From Bacteroidetes bacterium 43-93 (GTDB taxonomy: Bacteria > Bacteroidota > Bacteroidia > Chitinophagales > Chitinophagaceae): DNA of 64,000 nt. Below, one piece after another: positions 49,914-59,082 of the stretch. The notes beneath the pieces are model-generated. The model did no database searches and had not been told where the DNA came from. It saw only the letters and a program-made list of their open reading frames with translations. The translations under genes were made by a program, and so were the position numbers. Positions within the stretch are counted from its first letter, which is position 1. Each line of letters begins with the position of its first letter. The stretch is taken from assembly GCA_001897855.1 (NCBI GenBank), contig MKUO01000004.1, positions 248,001 through 312,000 on the forward strand, given 5' to 3'.

Positions 49914-50855
49914 TTAGTTTTGTTTTAATACTGGCAGTACTTCTTCTATCCTCTTGCGCATCGCTTCGTATTGAGCAGGCAGCATCAGGTGCGTACCCAG
50001 TTCTTCAAGCGTTTCGTCTGTCACAAATCCGGGATTCTCAGATGCCAGCTCAAACAAAACACCACCGGGTTCACGGAAGTATAATGAATAGAAATAATTA
50101 CGGTCTATCTTTTCGGTTATATGCAACCCTGCCGCCACCACTTTCTTACGAAAGTCCATTAATACCGTATCATCTTTTACCCTGAATGCCACATGATGAT
50201 TGGTACCGCCCGCATTGATGCCATGCTGCCCGTTTGGTGCTTCAATGATATCTACCATGTTAGCAGTGTCAATAGCATCGGTAGTAAAGCGAAGCATATT
50301 GCCTTCCTGCGCTGTTTGCTGGTAGCCGAAGATGTCTGTCAACACTTTTGCGGTTGCCTTGCTGTCTTTAAGCATCAGCGTTACGCTGTGAAAGCCTTTT
50401 ATTGCCACGTCTTCTTTTATTTCATCAGTGGCCCATGGTTTTCTTTCATCAGGTTTGGCAGATGCCACCAGGTTTAATATCAGTCCGTCAGTATCTTTCA
50501 GTTGTATGTATTGCTCACCAAACCGTTCACTGATTGGTGTGTGCTTAATATTTAATGCATCCAGCCTTTTCACCCAGAAGTCCAGGCTGCCTGCCGGAAC
50601 GGAATACCCTATTTCGGTAGCCATTCCCGTACCTATACGTCCTTTTTGTATTCCCTCCCATGGAAAGAAAGTGAGGATAGAACCAGGAGTGCCAACTGTA
50701 TCACCATAATAAAAATGGTAGGTACCGGGGTCATCAAAATTCACTGTTTTCTTTACCAGCCTTAGCCCCAGCACTTTGCTATAGAAATCATAGTTTCTCT
50801 GTGCATCGCCTGCTATAGCGGTTATATGGTGAAGGCCTAAAATCCTGTTATTCAT
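49914..50855 (-). CDS. MhqO-like ring-cleaving dioxygenase 2
   Basis: This 313-aa VOC dioxygenase is read from ATG 50855 (MNNRILGLHHITAIAGD); GGAG at 50864-50861 lies 5 nt before it, which decides the start. A longer frame to 50897 would overlap the YceI gene. The Fe ligands are His in LHHITAI, His in NHHVAFRV and Glu in VLFELASENPG. It follows YceI by 13 bp and precedes the paralogue, with an intervening hairpin. Confidence 0.88.
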   Translation of the reverse strand: MNNRILGLHHITAIAGDAQRNYDFYSKVLGLRLVKKTVNFDDPGTYHFYYGDTVGTPGSILTFFPWEGIQKGRIGTGMATEIGYSVPAGSLDFWVKRLDALNIKHTPISERFGEQYIQLKDTDGLILNLVASAKPDERKPWATDEIKEDVAIKGFHSVTLMLKDSKATAKVLTDIFGYQQTAQEGNMLRFTTDAIDTANMVDIIEAPNGQHGINAGGTNHHVAFRVKDDTVLMDFRKKVVAAGLHITEKIDRNYFYSLYFREPGGVLFELASENPGFVTDETLEELGTHLMLPAQYEAMRKRIEEVLPVLKQN

Positions 50856-50860
50856 AATTA

Positions 50861-50866
50861 CTCCTT
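50861..50866 (-). promoter_or_regulatory. Shine-Dalgarno site setting MhqO-2 start
   Basis: AAGGAG on the minus strand, 5 nt before the ATG at 50855. Strong SD sites are rare in this phylum, so this supports the shorter start. Confidence 0.6.
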
Positions 50867-50868
50867 TT

Positions 50869-51432
50869 TTATGCTGCTGCTGATTCAGATGTTGCAACCT
50901 GTTCAGCTTGTTTTACTAATTGCACTTCTGCATGAATTTTTATTTCGTCGCTTACCACTACTTGTCCTGCTTCTGTTACTGCATTCCAGGTAAGTCCAAA
51001 ATCTTTACGGCTGATCTTGCCACTAACGGTAAATCCTGCTTTTGTTTGTCCGTAAGGATCTACTACAATGCCACCTACCTCTACATTTAATGTTACCGGG
51101 CGGGTAACGCCTTTTATGGTCAGCTGGCCATGCAGTTTAGCTTCGTCACCATTGCCTTCAAATTTAGTACCTGTAAAATGTAATTGGCTGTGATTATCTG
51201 CATCAAAGAAATCGGCTGATTTCAGGTGTGCATCACGCTGCGCATTGTTGGTATCAAGCGAGTGAATATCGGCGCTGAATTCAATTCTACTTGCTGTAGC
51301 AAAATCATCGCTTTCAGTTTCTACCTGCAGGTCAAAGTTCCTGAAATGTCCAGTCACTGTAGTGATCATCAAGTGTTTCACTTTGAACTGGAGTTCTGAG
51401 TGTGCTGCATCTATTTTCCATTGCTTTTTCAT
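50869..51432 (-). CDS. YceI family protein
   Basis: This 187-aa lipocalin-like beta-barrel (YceI) begins MKKQWKIDAAHSELQFKVKHLMITTVTGHF without a signal peptide, so it is probably cytoplasmic. Typical blocks are DIHSLDTNNAQRDAHLKSADFFDA and GQLTIKGVTRPVTLNVE. YceI proteins bind isoprenoid or fatty-acid ligands such as polyisoprenoid quinones. It is the first gene of the MhqO/MhqD operon. Confidence 0.9.
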   Translation of the reverse strand: MKKQWKIDAAHSELQFKVKHLMITTVTGHFRNFDLQVETESDDFATASRIEFSADIHSLDTNNAQRDAHLKSADFFDADNHSQLHFTGTKFEGNGDEAKLHGQLTIKGVTRPVTLNVEVGGIVVDPYGQTKAGFTVSGKISRKDFGLTWNAVTEAGQVVVSDEIKIHAEVQLVKQAEQVATSESAAA

Positions 51433-51528
51433 AACTGTTTTGTTTTTGTCTTTTGTAATACAAAACTACTATGAGGCACAGGGCAGCTCCATTGCTCTAT
51501 GATAATAAATAAGTGTGATCTAGATCAA

Positions 51529-52158
51529 TTATTTTTTCTCAGATAACTGCTTGCGTATACGGCTAAGCGTTTCCCTGGTAATACCAAGGTACGATGCTAT
51601 CATATGTTGGGGAACGCGTTGCATACAATCAGGATAGGTTTGCGTGTATTTCAGGTACTTTTCTTCGGCAGTTTCCGAAAGCGAGCCCATGAGCCTTCTT
51701 TGGGTAGCTACCAGATTATTTTGTAATAATACCCGGAAATACCTTTCGAATTTGGGAACGTTTTGCAAAAGCATATCCCACGATGATTTGTTGATGAGCA
51801 ACACTTCAGAATCTTCCAGGGCTTCTATATTGAAAGAGGAGGGCTCATCTGTAAAAAAGCTGTACAGATCGGCAACCCACCATCCTTCCGGTGCAAACTG
51901 CAGGATATGCTCTACTCCTTTATCATCTATTTTATACGATCGCAGCAAGCCTTTTTCTACAAATGCCTGGTATTTGCCTACATCGCCTTCCTGCAGCAGG
52001 TACTGGCGTTTACGCAGTTTGCGCGGTGTAAAAGCAGTACGGCAATAGTTAAATTCCTCGTCGGTTAATGTAATGATCTCGTTTATCTTTTTATGCAATA
52101 GCTCAAACATAGATGCTGTACTGTATTGTTTAAAGATACTATCTATTGTCTTATCCAT
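51529..52158 (-). CDS. Crp/Fnr family transcriptional regulator
   Basis: This 209-aa protein has an N-terminal sensor barrel (LRKRQYLLQEGDVGKYQAFVEKGLLRSYK) and a C-terminal HTH (QHMIASYLGITRETLSRIRKQL). There is no Cys cluster for Fe-S. It lies 96 bp upstream of YceI on the same strand, so it is the likely regulator of the quinone-detoxification operon. Family membership is clear; the ligand is not. Confidence 0.88.
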   Translation of the reverse strand: MDKTIDSIFKQYSTASMFELLHKKINEIITLTDEEFNYCRTAFTPRKLRKRQYLLQEGDVGKYQAFVEKGLLRSYKIDDKGVEHILQFAPEGWWVADLYSFFTDEPSSFNIEALEDSEVLLINKSSWDMLLQNVPKFERYFRVLLQNNLVATQRRLMGSLSETAEEKYLKYTQTYPDCMQRVPQHMIASYLGITRETLSRIRKQLSEKK

Positions 52159-52259
52159 ATACCATGCTTTTCCATTCCTGACATCAATCAGTCAGCGCAT
52201 GTTGCATTATCATTTTTTACAAGATCAGAAGATGGTCTTTTTGTAGTAAAAGAAGACCA

Positions 52260-52853
52260 ATGAAAACAGACAACTCCGTATTAATGGAAATGGCCCGTCA
52301 ATCCCTTCGGGGGAAATGGGCATTAGCTATAGGCACCTTTCTTGTTTACAGCATTATTATGGGATCATTTGGCGCACTGCAAAGGGCCGGCATTGTAGCC
52401 TTGCTGGTGGCAGGGCCTATGATGCTGGGCGCCGCTGGTTTTTCGTTGACGCTATCAAGAGGCGGCGATGCCCGGCTCGAACAAATATTTGATGGGTTTC
52501 GCACGTATGCAACGGCTTTGGCAACGCATTTACTGATGGTCCTGTATATTATTCTATGGTCTCTGTTGCTGATCATACCGGGCATTATTGCAGCGCTCTC
52601 CTATTCTATGGCCTTCTATATCCTGGTTGATGAGCCAACCCTGGCACCGCAGCAAGCTTTAGATAAAAGCAAGCTGATGATGTATGGTTACAAATGGAAA
52701 TTGTTTGCGCTACTTATGTGGTTCCTTTTGCTGGCTTTGTTATGCATACTTACCCTTGGCATTGGCTTTCTTTGGCTGATACCTTATATACACATCACCA
52801 TGGCCAAGTTCTATGACGATCTAAAAACCACCAGTGTGGCAAGCAATTTATAA
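52260..52853 (+). CDS. DUF975-like membrane protein
   Basis: This 197-aa protein has five or six membrane helices and the DUF975 pattern AAGFSLTLSRGGDARLEQIFDGF, LIIPGIIAALSYSMAFYILVDEP and ALDKSKLMMYGYKWKLFAL. Function is unknown. It lies 35 bp before the flavodoxin gene. Confidence 0.82.
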   Translation: MKTDNSVLMEMARQSLRGKWALAIGTFLVYSIIMGSFGALQRAGIVALLVAGPMMLGAAGFSLTLSRGGDARLEQIFDGFRTYATALATHLLMVLYIILWSLLLIIPGIIAALSYSMAFYILVDEPTLAPQQALDKSKLMMYGYKWKLFALLMWFLLLALLCILTLGIGFLWLIPYIHITMAKFYDDLKTTSVASNL

Positions 52854-52888
52854 ATGAACAAATCTCTTCAAATACAAAAACACTTTTT

Positions 52889-53350
52889 ATGGCTCTGATA
52901 ATATATGATTCTGCCTACGGCAATACAAAACGGATTGCAGAGGCAATCGCGGAAACTATCGGCGCTGGTGCCCGGTGCATTTTCATAGACGATATAGAAA
53001 AGGTAAACTTAAATGATGACCTCCTGATCGTTGGTTGTCCTATTAATGCATGGCATCCTACACCTAAAGTCACCGAATTTTTAAAAAGTCTTTCGTCATC
53101 ACAGTTGTCTGGCGTCAGTGCCGCCAGTTTCGATACACGTATCGATTCCATTTTTAGCGGCAACGCGGCAAGAAGAATAGCTTCGGGACTAAAAAAAGCC
53201 GGTGCTATTATTGTTACAGCGCCGCAGGGTTTTTATGTAAAGGCAACTGCAGGTCCGTTAGCAGATGGTGAAATAGAGAAAGCAAAAGAATGGGCGCGAT
53301 CCTTAATGAAGGTAATGCACAATACACATAGCGCTGTGCTGCCGGGCTAA
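52889..53350 (+). CDS. flavodoxin-like protein
   Basis: This 153-aa cytoplasmic protein has an FMN phosphate loop SAYGNTKRIAEAI (about 8-20) and the flavodoxin fold alternation. The aromatic flavin-stacking loops are less clear. It is probably a small electron-transfer protein; its partner is unknown. The ATG at 52889 gives the usual length. Confidence 0.8.
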   Translation: MALIIYDSAYGNTKRIAEAIAETIGAGARCIFIDDIEKVNLNDDLLIVGCPINAWHPTPKVTEFLKSLSSSQLSGVSAASFDTRIDSIFSGNAARRIASGLKKAGAIIVTAPQGFYVKATAGPLADGEIEKAKEWARSLMKVMHNTHSAVLPG

Positions 53351-53383
53351 TATGTTAATGCCGAGTAGTAACTTAGCCGGAGA

Positions 53384-53842
53384 ATGTACACCAAACAGGA
53401 GACATCGCGGCAGAAGCAGGCATTTTGGACCACCTTCGGCAAATACATGCAGCCTATACTTTCTGCGGATGGTATGGAGGTAAACTGGGTGAATTATAAA
53501 ACAGGTATACCCGGCTTATACTTTCGCATGGATGCCGATACGAAGGTGGCGAGTATTACTATTGAGCTATCGCAAAATGATAGCAACATACAACGAATGT
53601 ATTACGATGAACTCCTGCAGCGAAAGAACATATTACACGAAATATTGGGGGAAGAATGGGACTGGCAGTTATTGCAACCCAATGAATACGGAAGTATGGT
53701 AAGTACCATCAGTAACAACATCACCAATGTCAATATCCACCGGATGGAGGACTGGCCCACGATCATTTCTTTCTTAAAACCAAGGATTATAGCACTGGAC
53801 GAATTCTGGAGCATAGCCAATATCCAAAGGATCTGGGGCTAG
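53384..53842 (+). CDS. DUF4268 family protein
   Basis: This 152-aa cytoplasmic protein matches DUF4268 through RQKQAFWTTFGKYMQPILSADGMEVNWVNYKTGIPG and ITIELSQND. DUF4268 is often linked to restriction-like or repair contexts, but no such genes are adjacent. It is convergent with dusB, 7 bp between stops. Confidence 0.83.
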   Translation: MYTKQETSRQKQAFWTTFGKYMQPILSADGMEVNWVNYKTGIPGLYFRMDADTKVASITIELSQNDSNIQRMYYDELLQRKNILHEILGEEWDWQLLQPNEYGSMVSTISNNITNVNIHRMEDWPTIISFLKPRIIALDEFWSIANIQRIWG

Positions 53843-53849
53843 CCCGTTA

Positions 53850-54848
53850 TCAGGCTATTATCAATTCAGGATTACTGTACCGTTGCCTTATCTCTTCAAA
53901 TATCTCAGTTATGGCTCCTACATTATCGGCAGTCACCAGTTTCATGCGGTACTCTTTAATATGCGATAAACCCTTCAGGTAGTTTCCGTAGTGCATACGC
54001 ATTTCCAGTATGCCCAGTTTCTCACCTTTCCACTTAATGCTGCCGTTCAGGTGCTTCATGCAGGCGTCTATCCTTTCATCAATTGTGGGTGGTGCCAGCT
54101 GCTCCCCTGTTGCCATGTAATGTTTTATTTCCCTGAATATCCACGGGTAGCCTATGGCAGCGCGGCCTATCATCACACCGTCAACGCCATACCTGTTCTT
54201 ATATTCCAAAGCCTTGGCGCCACTATCAATATCACCATTGCCAAATATTGGTATGTGTATTCGTGGGTTTTCTTTCACTTTTCCTATCAGGGTCCAGTCT
54301 GCTTCTCCTTTATACATCTGCACCCGGGTACGTCCGTGTATGCTTAATGCCTGGATGCCTACATCCTGCAGGCGTTCGGCCACTTCTTCTATATTGCGGT
54401 TATCATGATCCCAGCCAAGGCGTGTTTTTACGGTCACGGGCAGTTTTGTGGCATTTACAACAGCCCTGGTAAGCCTTACCATCAGGTCTATATCCTTTAG
54501 TACTGCCGCACCTGCACCCTTGCACACTACCTTCTTTACCGGGCAACCGAAGTTAATATCTACAAGATCGGGGTTGGTGGTATCTACTATTTTAGCCGCC
54601 AGCGCCATAGCTTCCTCGTCACCACCAAATATCTGGATGCCTACAGGGCGTTCATAGTCGAAAATATCCAGCTTCTGACGGCTTTTGATAGCGTCGCGTA
54701 TTAATCCTTCGCTGGAAATGAATTCGGTGTACATCAGGTCGGCACCATGTTCTTTGCACACTGCCCTGAATGGCGGATCACTTACATCCTCCATTGGGGC
54801 GAGTAACAGGGGGAAATTCCCCAATTCTATGTTGCCGATCTTCACCAT
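53850..54848 (-). CDS. dusB: tRNA-dihydrouridine synthase
   Basis: This 332-aa FMN-dependent enzyme reduces uridines in the D-loop of tRNA. I used ATG 54848 (MVKIGNIELGNFPLLLAPMEDV); the frame's earlier start adds five residues. LAPMEDVSDPPFR, IQIFGGD, DINFGCPVKKVVCKGAGA with catalytic Cys109, and IFGNGDI are all present. The class (DusB) is the most usual for this phylum, but DusA/B/C are not separated rigorously. Confidence 0.93.
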   Translation of the reverse strand: MVKIGNIELGNFPLLLAPMEDVSDPPFRAVCKEHGADLMYTEFISSEGLIRDAIKSRQKLDIFDYERPVGIQIFGGDEEAMALAAKIVDTTNPDLVDINFGCPVKKVVCKGAGAAVLKDIDLMVRLTRAVVNATKLPVTVKTRLGWDHDNRNIEEVAERLQDVGIQALSIHGRTRVQMYKGEADWTLIGKVKENPRIHIPIFGNGDIDSGAKALEYKNRYGVDGVMIGRAAIGYPWIFREIKHYMATGEQLAPPTIDERIDACMKHLNGSIKWKGEKLGILEMRMHYGNYLKGLSHIKEYRMKLVTADNVGAITEIFEEIRQRYSNPELIIA

Positions 54849-54985
54849 ACAAATGAGGCGCAAAGTTACTGTATTTACACCTTTTCGAGGCTAATTCGTT
54901 CATTCACATTAAAAAAATGTAAAAATCGGTAGTTATTATAGGTGCAGGCACAAAAATTATTGGCTGTAGGAAAAAAGTAAGTACT

Positions 54986-55207
54986 ATGGAAAATACAACG
55001 TACCAGCCAAATAACAGCATCTATGGGTTTGTGCTGTTATCAATTATATCTGCAATAGCTGCCATTTATTATGCAGTGAATGTTTCTTTTAATTCCGGCG
55101 GCTTTAAACCAGCTAACTGGATAGTACTTAGTTTATTAATTACAACATCGGTGTTGTTCATTGCGATCGCCATACGAAAGGATGCACGAACAGCAGACGG
55201 ATTTTGA
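54986..55207 (+). CDS. small membrane protein, 73 aa
   Basis: This 73-aa protein has two membrane helices (about 13-32 and 45-63) with a short polar loop and a C-terminal IRKDARTADGF. No family is known. Its hydrophobic pattern and ATG support a real gene, but context gives no role. Confidence 0.6.
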   Translation: MENTTYQPNNSIYGFVLLSIISAIAAIYYAVNVSFNSGGFKPANWIVLSLLITTSVLFIAIAIRKDARTADGF

Positions 55208-55294
55208 CGTTTTGCTGAAAAAAAACCAGTAAACTATTGACATTTCGGCTGTTAACTTCTAAATTTAAGAAACTAACAAATTAATTGCCAGCTC

Positions 55295-55468
55295 ATGAAC
55301 TATAGAACAGTCAACTATTTCAACAGAAAGAAAGCATTATCAAACCTGCCAAAGGCAACCGATCTGAAAACGATCCTGAAAACAGGGTTCTTTGCCTCAG
55401 CCAACTTAATGGTAAAAAGAGATATTTTAAAGATATATACAGAATTGAGCCGCGCTAAAGCGTCTTAG
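55295..55468 (+). CDS. small basic protein, 57 aa
   Basis: This 57-aa ORF begins MNYRTVNYFNRKKALSNLPK and is Lys/Arg-rich and helical (LKTILKTGFFASANLMVKRDILKIYTELSRAKAS). It is followed at 24 bp by a strong terminator, which supports a transcribed gene. No membrane segment is present. Function is unknown; nucleic-acid or ribosome binding is possible from charge alone. Confidence 0.55.
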   Translation: MNYRTVNYFNRKKALSNLPKATDLKTILKTGFFASANLMVKRDILKIYTELSRAKAS

Positions 55469-55491
55469 TTCGCAAAACAATATTTTTATAC

Positions 55492-55520
55492 ATCCCGCTA
55501 CAGTCAGCGGGATTTTTTTT
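55492..55520 (+). terminator. terminator after 57-aa gene
   Basis: ATCCCGCT (55492-55499) pairs with AGCGGGAT (55506-55513), followed by seven T. Confidence 0.88.
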
Positions 55521-55591
55521 GCAGCACAACTGCTCCATTAGTGAACAATTCATAACGCCGGCACGTTATATGGTATATCATAATTATGCGC

Positions 55592-55599
55592 TAACTTTG
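55592..55599 (+). promoter_or_regulatory. -7 element of kup promoter
   Basis: A perfect TAACTTTG lies 31 bp before the kup GTG start. No clear TTTG -33 element is seen at the right distance. Confidence 0.5.
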
Positions 55600-55630
55600 C
55601 GCGCTGTATCTAAAATAATCGCTTGCAACT

Positions 55631-57589
55631 GTGGGCAAAAATCAAAATAAAGCATCCCTTGCGGGCTTGCTGATCGCTTTAGGCATTATTTACGGTGATA
55701 TCGGTACTTCCCCGCTCTACGTATTCAATGAAATTTGTAACGGACGCCCAATCAGCGAGTTACTTATTATAGGTGGACTGTCTTGTATCATCTGGACCCT
55801 TACTCTGCAAACTACGGTTAAATATGTGCTACTTACTTTAAAAGCAGATAACAAAGGCGAAGGTGGTATTTTTTCGTTATTTGCCCTGGTACGCCGGCAT
55901 GGTAAATGGACCGTCTTTCCCGCTATGATAGGCGGCGCAGCCTTACTGGCCGATGGTATGATCACCCCACCCATCTCGGTGGCTTCAGCCGTTGAAGGAC
56001 TCCAGAATATACCTTCCATGGGCCATATCACCACCTGGACGTTGGTAAATATCATTATGGCCATTCTTACGGCCCTGTTCTTTTTTCAGCAGTTTGGTAC
56101 GGCAAGCATTGGCAAATTATTTGGGCCTATCATGCTGATATGGTTCCTGATGCTGGGGACCCTTGGCCTCTACCATATCAACGATGAATGGAGCATTTTT
56201 AAGGCATTCAACCCGATGTATGCCATCAAATTATTGACGCAATACCCTAAAGGTTTCTGGATACTTGGTGCCGTATTCCTATGTACTACGGGTGCGGAGG
56301 CGCTCTATTCAGACCTTGGCCACTGCGGCCGCGGCAATATCAGGGTGTCCTGGATATTTGTAAAAAGCTGCCTGATACTTAACTACCTGGGGCAAGGAGC
56401 ATACCTGCTAAACCATAAGGGTAAAATATGGGATGCTACAGCTGCTAACCCGTTCTATGAATTAATGCCCGAGTGGTTCCTCATCATCGGTATCTCAATC
56501 GCCACAATGGCTGCCATTATCGCCAGCCAGGCATTGATATCGGGCTCCTTTACGCTTATCAGTGAGGCCATAAAACTAAACTTGTGGCCTAAGATGAAGA
56601 TCAACTACCCGTCGAACGAGCGCGGCCAGTTGTTTATTCCGGGTATCAATTTTGTTCTTTTTGCTGGTTGCACAGCGGTGGTTTTCATCTTCCAGAAGTC
56701 TTCTAACATGGGTGCGGCGTATGGCCTGGCAATCACCTTGTGTATGATCATGACCTCCTGCCTGTTTAGCTATTATATGTTCATCAGGCGGGTGCCTATT
56801 GCCTGGATAGCAACTTATCTTATAGTATTCCTGACCATAGAATTTTCATTTCTTGTTGCCAACCTCGAGAAATTCCCACACGGTGGTTATGTAGCCCTGA
56901 TAGTGGCGGGCATCCTGTTCATGGTGATGATCGTATGGTTCCGTGCACGCAAGATCAAAAACAGGTATGTAGAATTTGTACGGCTGGAGGATTATGTGCC
57001 TATCATGCAGGAATTAAGTAACGATAAGAGCATTCCTAAATACGCAACGCACCTTGTATATCTCACCAGTGCCAATAATCCGAAGGAAATAGAACATAAG
57101 ATCATATTTTCCATACTTTATCGCAAGCCCAAACGTGCGGATATTTACTGGTTTGTACACGTAGATGTATTAGATGACCCATATACTATGGAGTATTCTG
57201 TGCAGACGATTGTTCCTAACGAGATCATCCGTATTGAGTTCCGATTAGGTTTCCGGGTAGAGCATCGCATACAGCTCATGTTCCGCAAGGTGGTGGAAGA
57301 AATGGTGCTGAACAAAGAGGTAAACGTGGTGAGCCGCTACGAATCTCTTAGTAAGAACAATGTAAAAGGAGATTTCCGTTTCATCGTAATGGAGAAATTC
57401 CTGTCTCGCGATAATGAACTTCCTCTGTGGGATAGAATGCTGATGCGTGGTTATTTCCTGTTGAAAAAGGTAAGCCTTTCGGAAGAACGTGGTTTCGGGC
57501 TCGACTCATCAGATGTAACATTAGAAAAATACCCGATAGTTGTTACCAACGTATCGGATATCAATCTAAAACGTATTGACGGGGATTAA
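55631..57589 (+). CDS. kup: KUP/HAK/KT potassium transporter
   Basis: This 652-aa K+:H+ symporter has 12 membrane helices in the first about 440 residues and a cytoplasmic C-terminal region. The signature YGDIGTSPLYVFNEI lies near 20-34, followed by GGIFSLFALVRR, ADGMITPPISVASAVEG and EALYSDLGHCG. The start is a GTG at 55631. It mediates K+ uptake at low external pH or osmotic stress. Its stop overlaps the convergent MBL gene by 4 bp. Confidence 0.95.
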   Translation: MGKNQNKASLAGLLIALGIIYGDIGTSPLYVFNEICNGRPISELLIIGGLSCIIWTLTLQTTVKYVLLTLKADNKGEGGIFSLFALVRRHGKWTVFPAMIGGAALLADGMITPPISVASAVEGLQNIPSMGHITTWTLVNIIMAILTALFFFQQFGTASIGKLFGPIMLIWFLMLGTLGLYHINDEWSIFKAFNPMYAIKLLTQYPKGFWILGAVFLCTTGAEALYSDLGHCGRGNIRVSWIFVKSCLILNYLGQGAYLLNHKGKIWDATAANPFYELMPEWFLIIGISIATMAAIIASQALISGSFTLISEAIKLNLWPKMKINYPSNERGQLFIPGINFVLFAGCTAVVFIFQKSSNMGAAYGLAITLCMIMTSCLFSYYMFIRRVPIAWIATYLIVFLTIEFSFLVANLEKFPHGGYVALIVAGILFMVMIVWFRARKIKNRYVEFVRLEDYVPIMQELSNDKSIPKYATHLVYLTSANNPKEIEHKIIFSILYRKPKRADIYWFVHVDVLDDPYTMEYSVQTIVPNEIIRIEFRLGFRVEHRIQLMFRKVVEEMVLNKEVNVVSRYESLSKNNVKGDFRFIVMEKFLSRDNELPLWDRMLMRGYFLLKKVSLSEERGFGLDSSDVTLEKYPIVVTNVSDINLKRIDGD

Positions 57590-58992
57590 TCACCTAACCC
57601 TATAGTCTGGTGCATATCCGGTATCTCGATATCGGTAAAGCCTTTTTTCAGCAGCCTGTCTTTAAATTCTATTTGTACATCATATTCACCGTGTACCAGG
57701 AATAGCTTTTTAACGTCTTTAGGATCCTGGCATGCCAGCCATTGGCTCAGGTCATTATAATCGCCGTGCGCGCTCAGGCTTTCAATGATAGCTACTTCTG
57801 CATTGACCGGGTATCTCGTACCAAATATTCCCACCTCTTTAGCACCGGCACGCAAGCGGCCACCTAACGATTGAGGTTCACAGTACCCCACTATTAATAT
57901 CGTATTTCTGCTATCCTCAATATTATGCGCTATATGGTGTTTGATCCTTCCGGCCTCGGCCATGCCTGATGCCGAGATGATTACACAAGGTTCTTTTATT
58001 TCGTTCAATGCTTTGGACCCTTCTACATCTTTGGTATAAAAAAGGCCCTTGAAGTCAAATACATCTTCATCCTTCTTTAGCAGGGCTTGCACACGGTCAT
58101 TAAAGCATTCGGGATGATGTTTGGTAACCTGTGTGGCCTCAATCGATAAAGGGCTATCTACGTAATAGTTAACGGGTGGCAGCCTTCTTTCCAGGTCCAG
58201 CCTGTTCAGCAGGTATAATAGCTCCTGCGTGCGGCCCACGCTAAATGCCGGTATGATCAATTTACCACGCTTTTCCAGGCAGGTATGCACAATATTGTTC
58301 AGCAGCTTTTCTGTGGAAGAACTGATACGGTCATGCAGCCTGTTACCGTAGGTAGATTCTATGAGTATGTAGTCGGCTTGCGGAAAGGTAGCCGGACTGC
58401 GTAATATCTCATCTCCATACCTCCCAACATCGCCGCTGAAGGTGATTCGGGATGTTTTACCATCTTCCGTGATAGTTAGATTCACAGCCGCGCTTCCCAG
58501 TATATGTCCGCAATCGGTGTACATCAGTTCTACTTCTTCATCTATACGGTATGGTGTGTTATAATCTATTGTAAATATCATCGGGAATACCTGCTGCACG
58601 TCTTCCTCTGTGTATAGCGGCTCTACGAGTTCCCTGTTTTCCCTTTCCCTGATCTTATTGATATGCTGCACATCGCCTTCCTGTATCCTTGCCGAATCCA
58701 GCAGTAATATCCGCATCAGGTCTGCAGTAGCAGGTGTGCAATAGATGGTGCCTTTATACCCATCCTTTACCAGTTTGGGCAACAAGCCTATGTGGTCTAT
58801 ATGTGCGTGAGAAATGATCACATAGGTCAATTCTGAAGGGTTAAATCCCCATTCCTGGTTGAGCCTTATGGTGTCGCGTCCCATTCCCTGGAACATGCCG
58901 CAATCCAGCAATACTTGTTTATCCGAATTTAAATGCAAAAGGTGTTTAGAACCTGTAACTGTCCTGGCTGCGCCGTGAAAAGATATCTTCAT
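57586..58992 (-). CDS. MBL-fold RNA-processing protein (beta-CASP type)
   Basis: This 468-aa metallo-beta-lactamase-fold nuclease-like protein has the metal motif SHAHIDHIGLLPKL (about 59-72), a beta-CASP insert with IPAFSVGRTQELLYLLNRL, ISASGMAEAGRIKHH, and a C-terminal ESLSAHGDYNDLSQWL motif. This plan matches the RNA-specificity (CPSF73/Ysh1-like) group. It probably acts as an RNA or nucleic-acid nuclease; the substrate is unknown. Confidence 0.9.
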   Translation of the reverse strand: MKISFHGAARTVTGSKHLLHLNSDKQVLLDCGMFQGMGRDTIRLNQEWGFNPSELTYVIISHAHIDHIGLLPKLVKDGYKGTIYCTPATADLMRILLLDSARIQEGDVQHINKIRERENRELVEPLYTEEDVQQVFPMIFTIDYNTPYRIDEEVELMYTDCGHILGSAAVNLTITEDGKTSRITFSGDVGRYGDEILRSPATFPQADYILIESTYGNRLHDRISSSTEKLLNNIVHTCLEKRGKLIIPAFSVGRTQELLYLLNRLDLERRLPPVNYYVDSPLSIEATQVTKHHPECFNDRVQALLKKDEDVFDFKGLFYTKDVEGSKALNEIKEPCVIISASGMAEAGRIKHHIAHNIEDSRNTILIVGYCEPQSLGGRLRAGAKEVGIFGTRYPVNAEVAIIESLSAHGDYNDLSQWLACQDPKDVKKLFLVHGEYDVQIEFKDRLLKKGFTDIEIPDMHQTIGLGD

Positions 58993-59038
58993 TGTGTTAA
59001 TTACGGTGTAAATGTAACGGGCTTATACCATTAAAAAA

Positions 59039-59062
59039 ATAGCCTCCCGTTCAGGAGGCTAT
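59039..59062 (-). terminator. terminator of chaperone operon
   Basis: ATAGCCTCC (59039-59047) pairs with GGAGGCTAT (59054-59062). Read on the minus strand it is followed by a run of T, just after the parvulin gene stop at 59083. Confidence 0.85.
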
Positions 59063-59082
59063 GTAAGTTTTGTTAAACTCTT

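Noticed and set aside
50856-50897. Longer start of MhqO-2 at 50897
   Set aside because: It overlaps the YceI gene, and a Shine-Dalgarno site supports the ATG at 50855.
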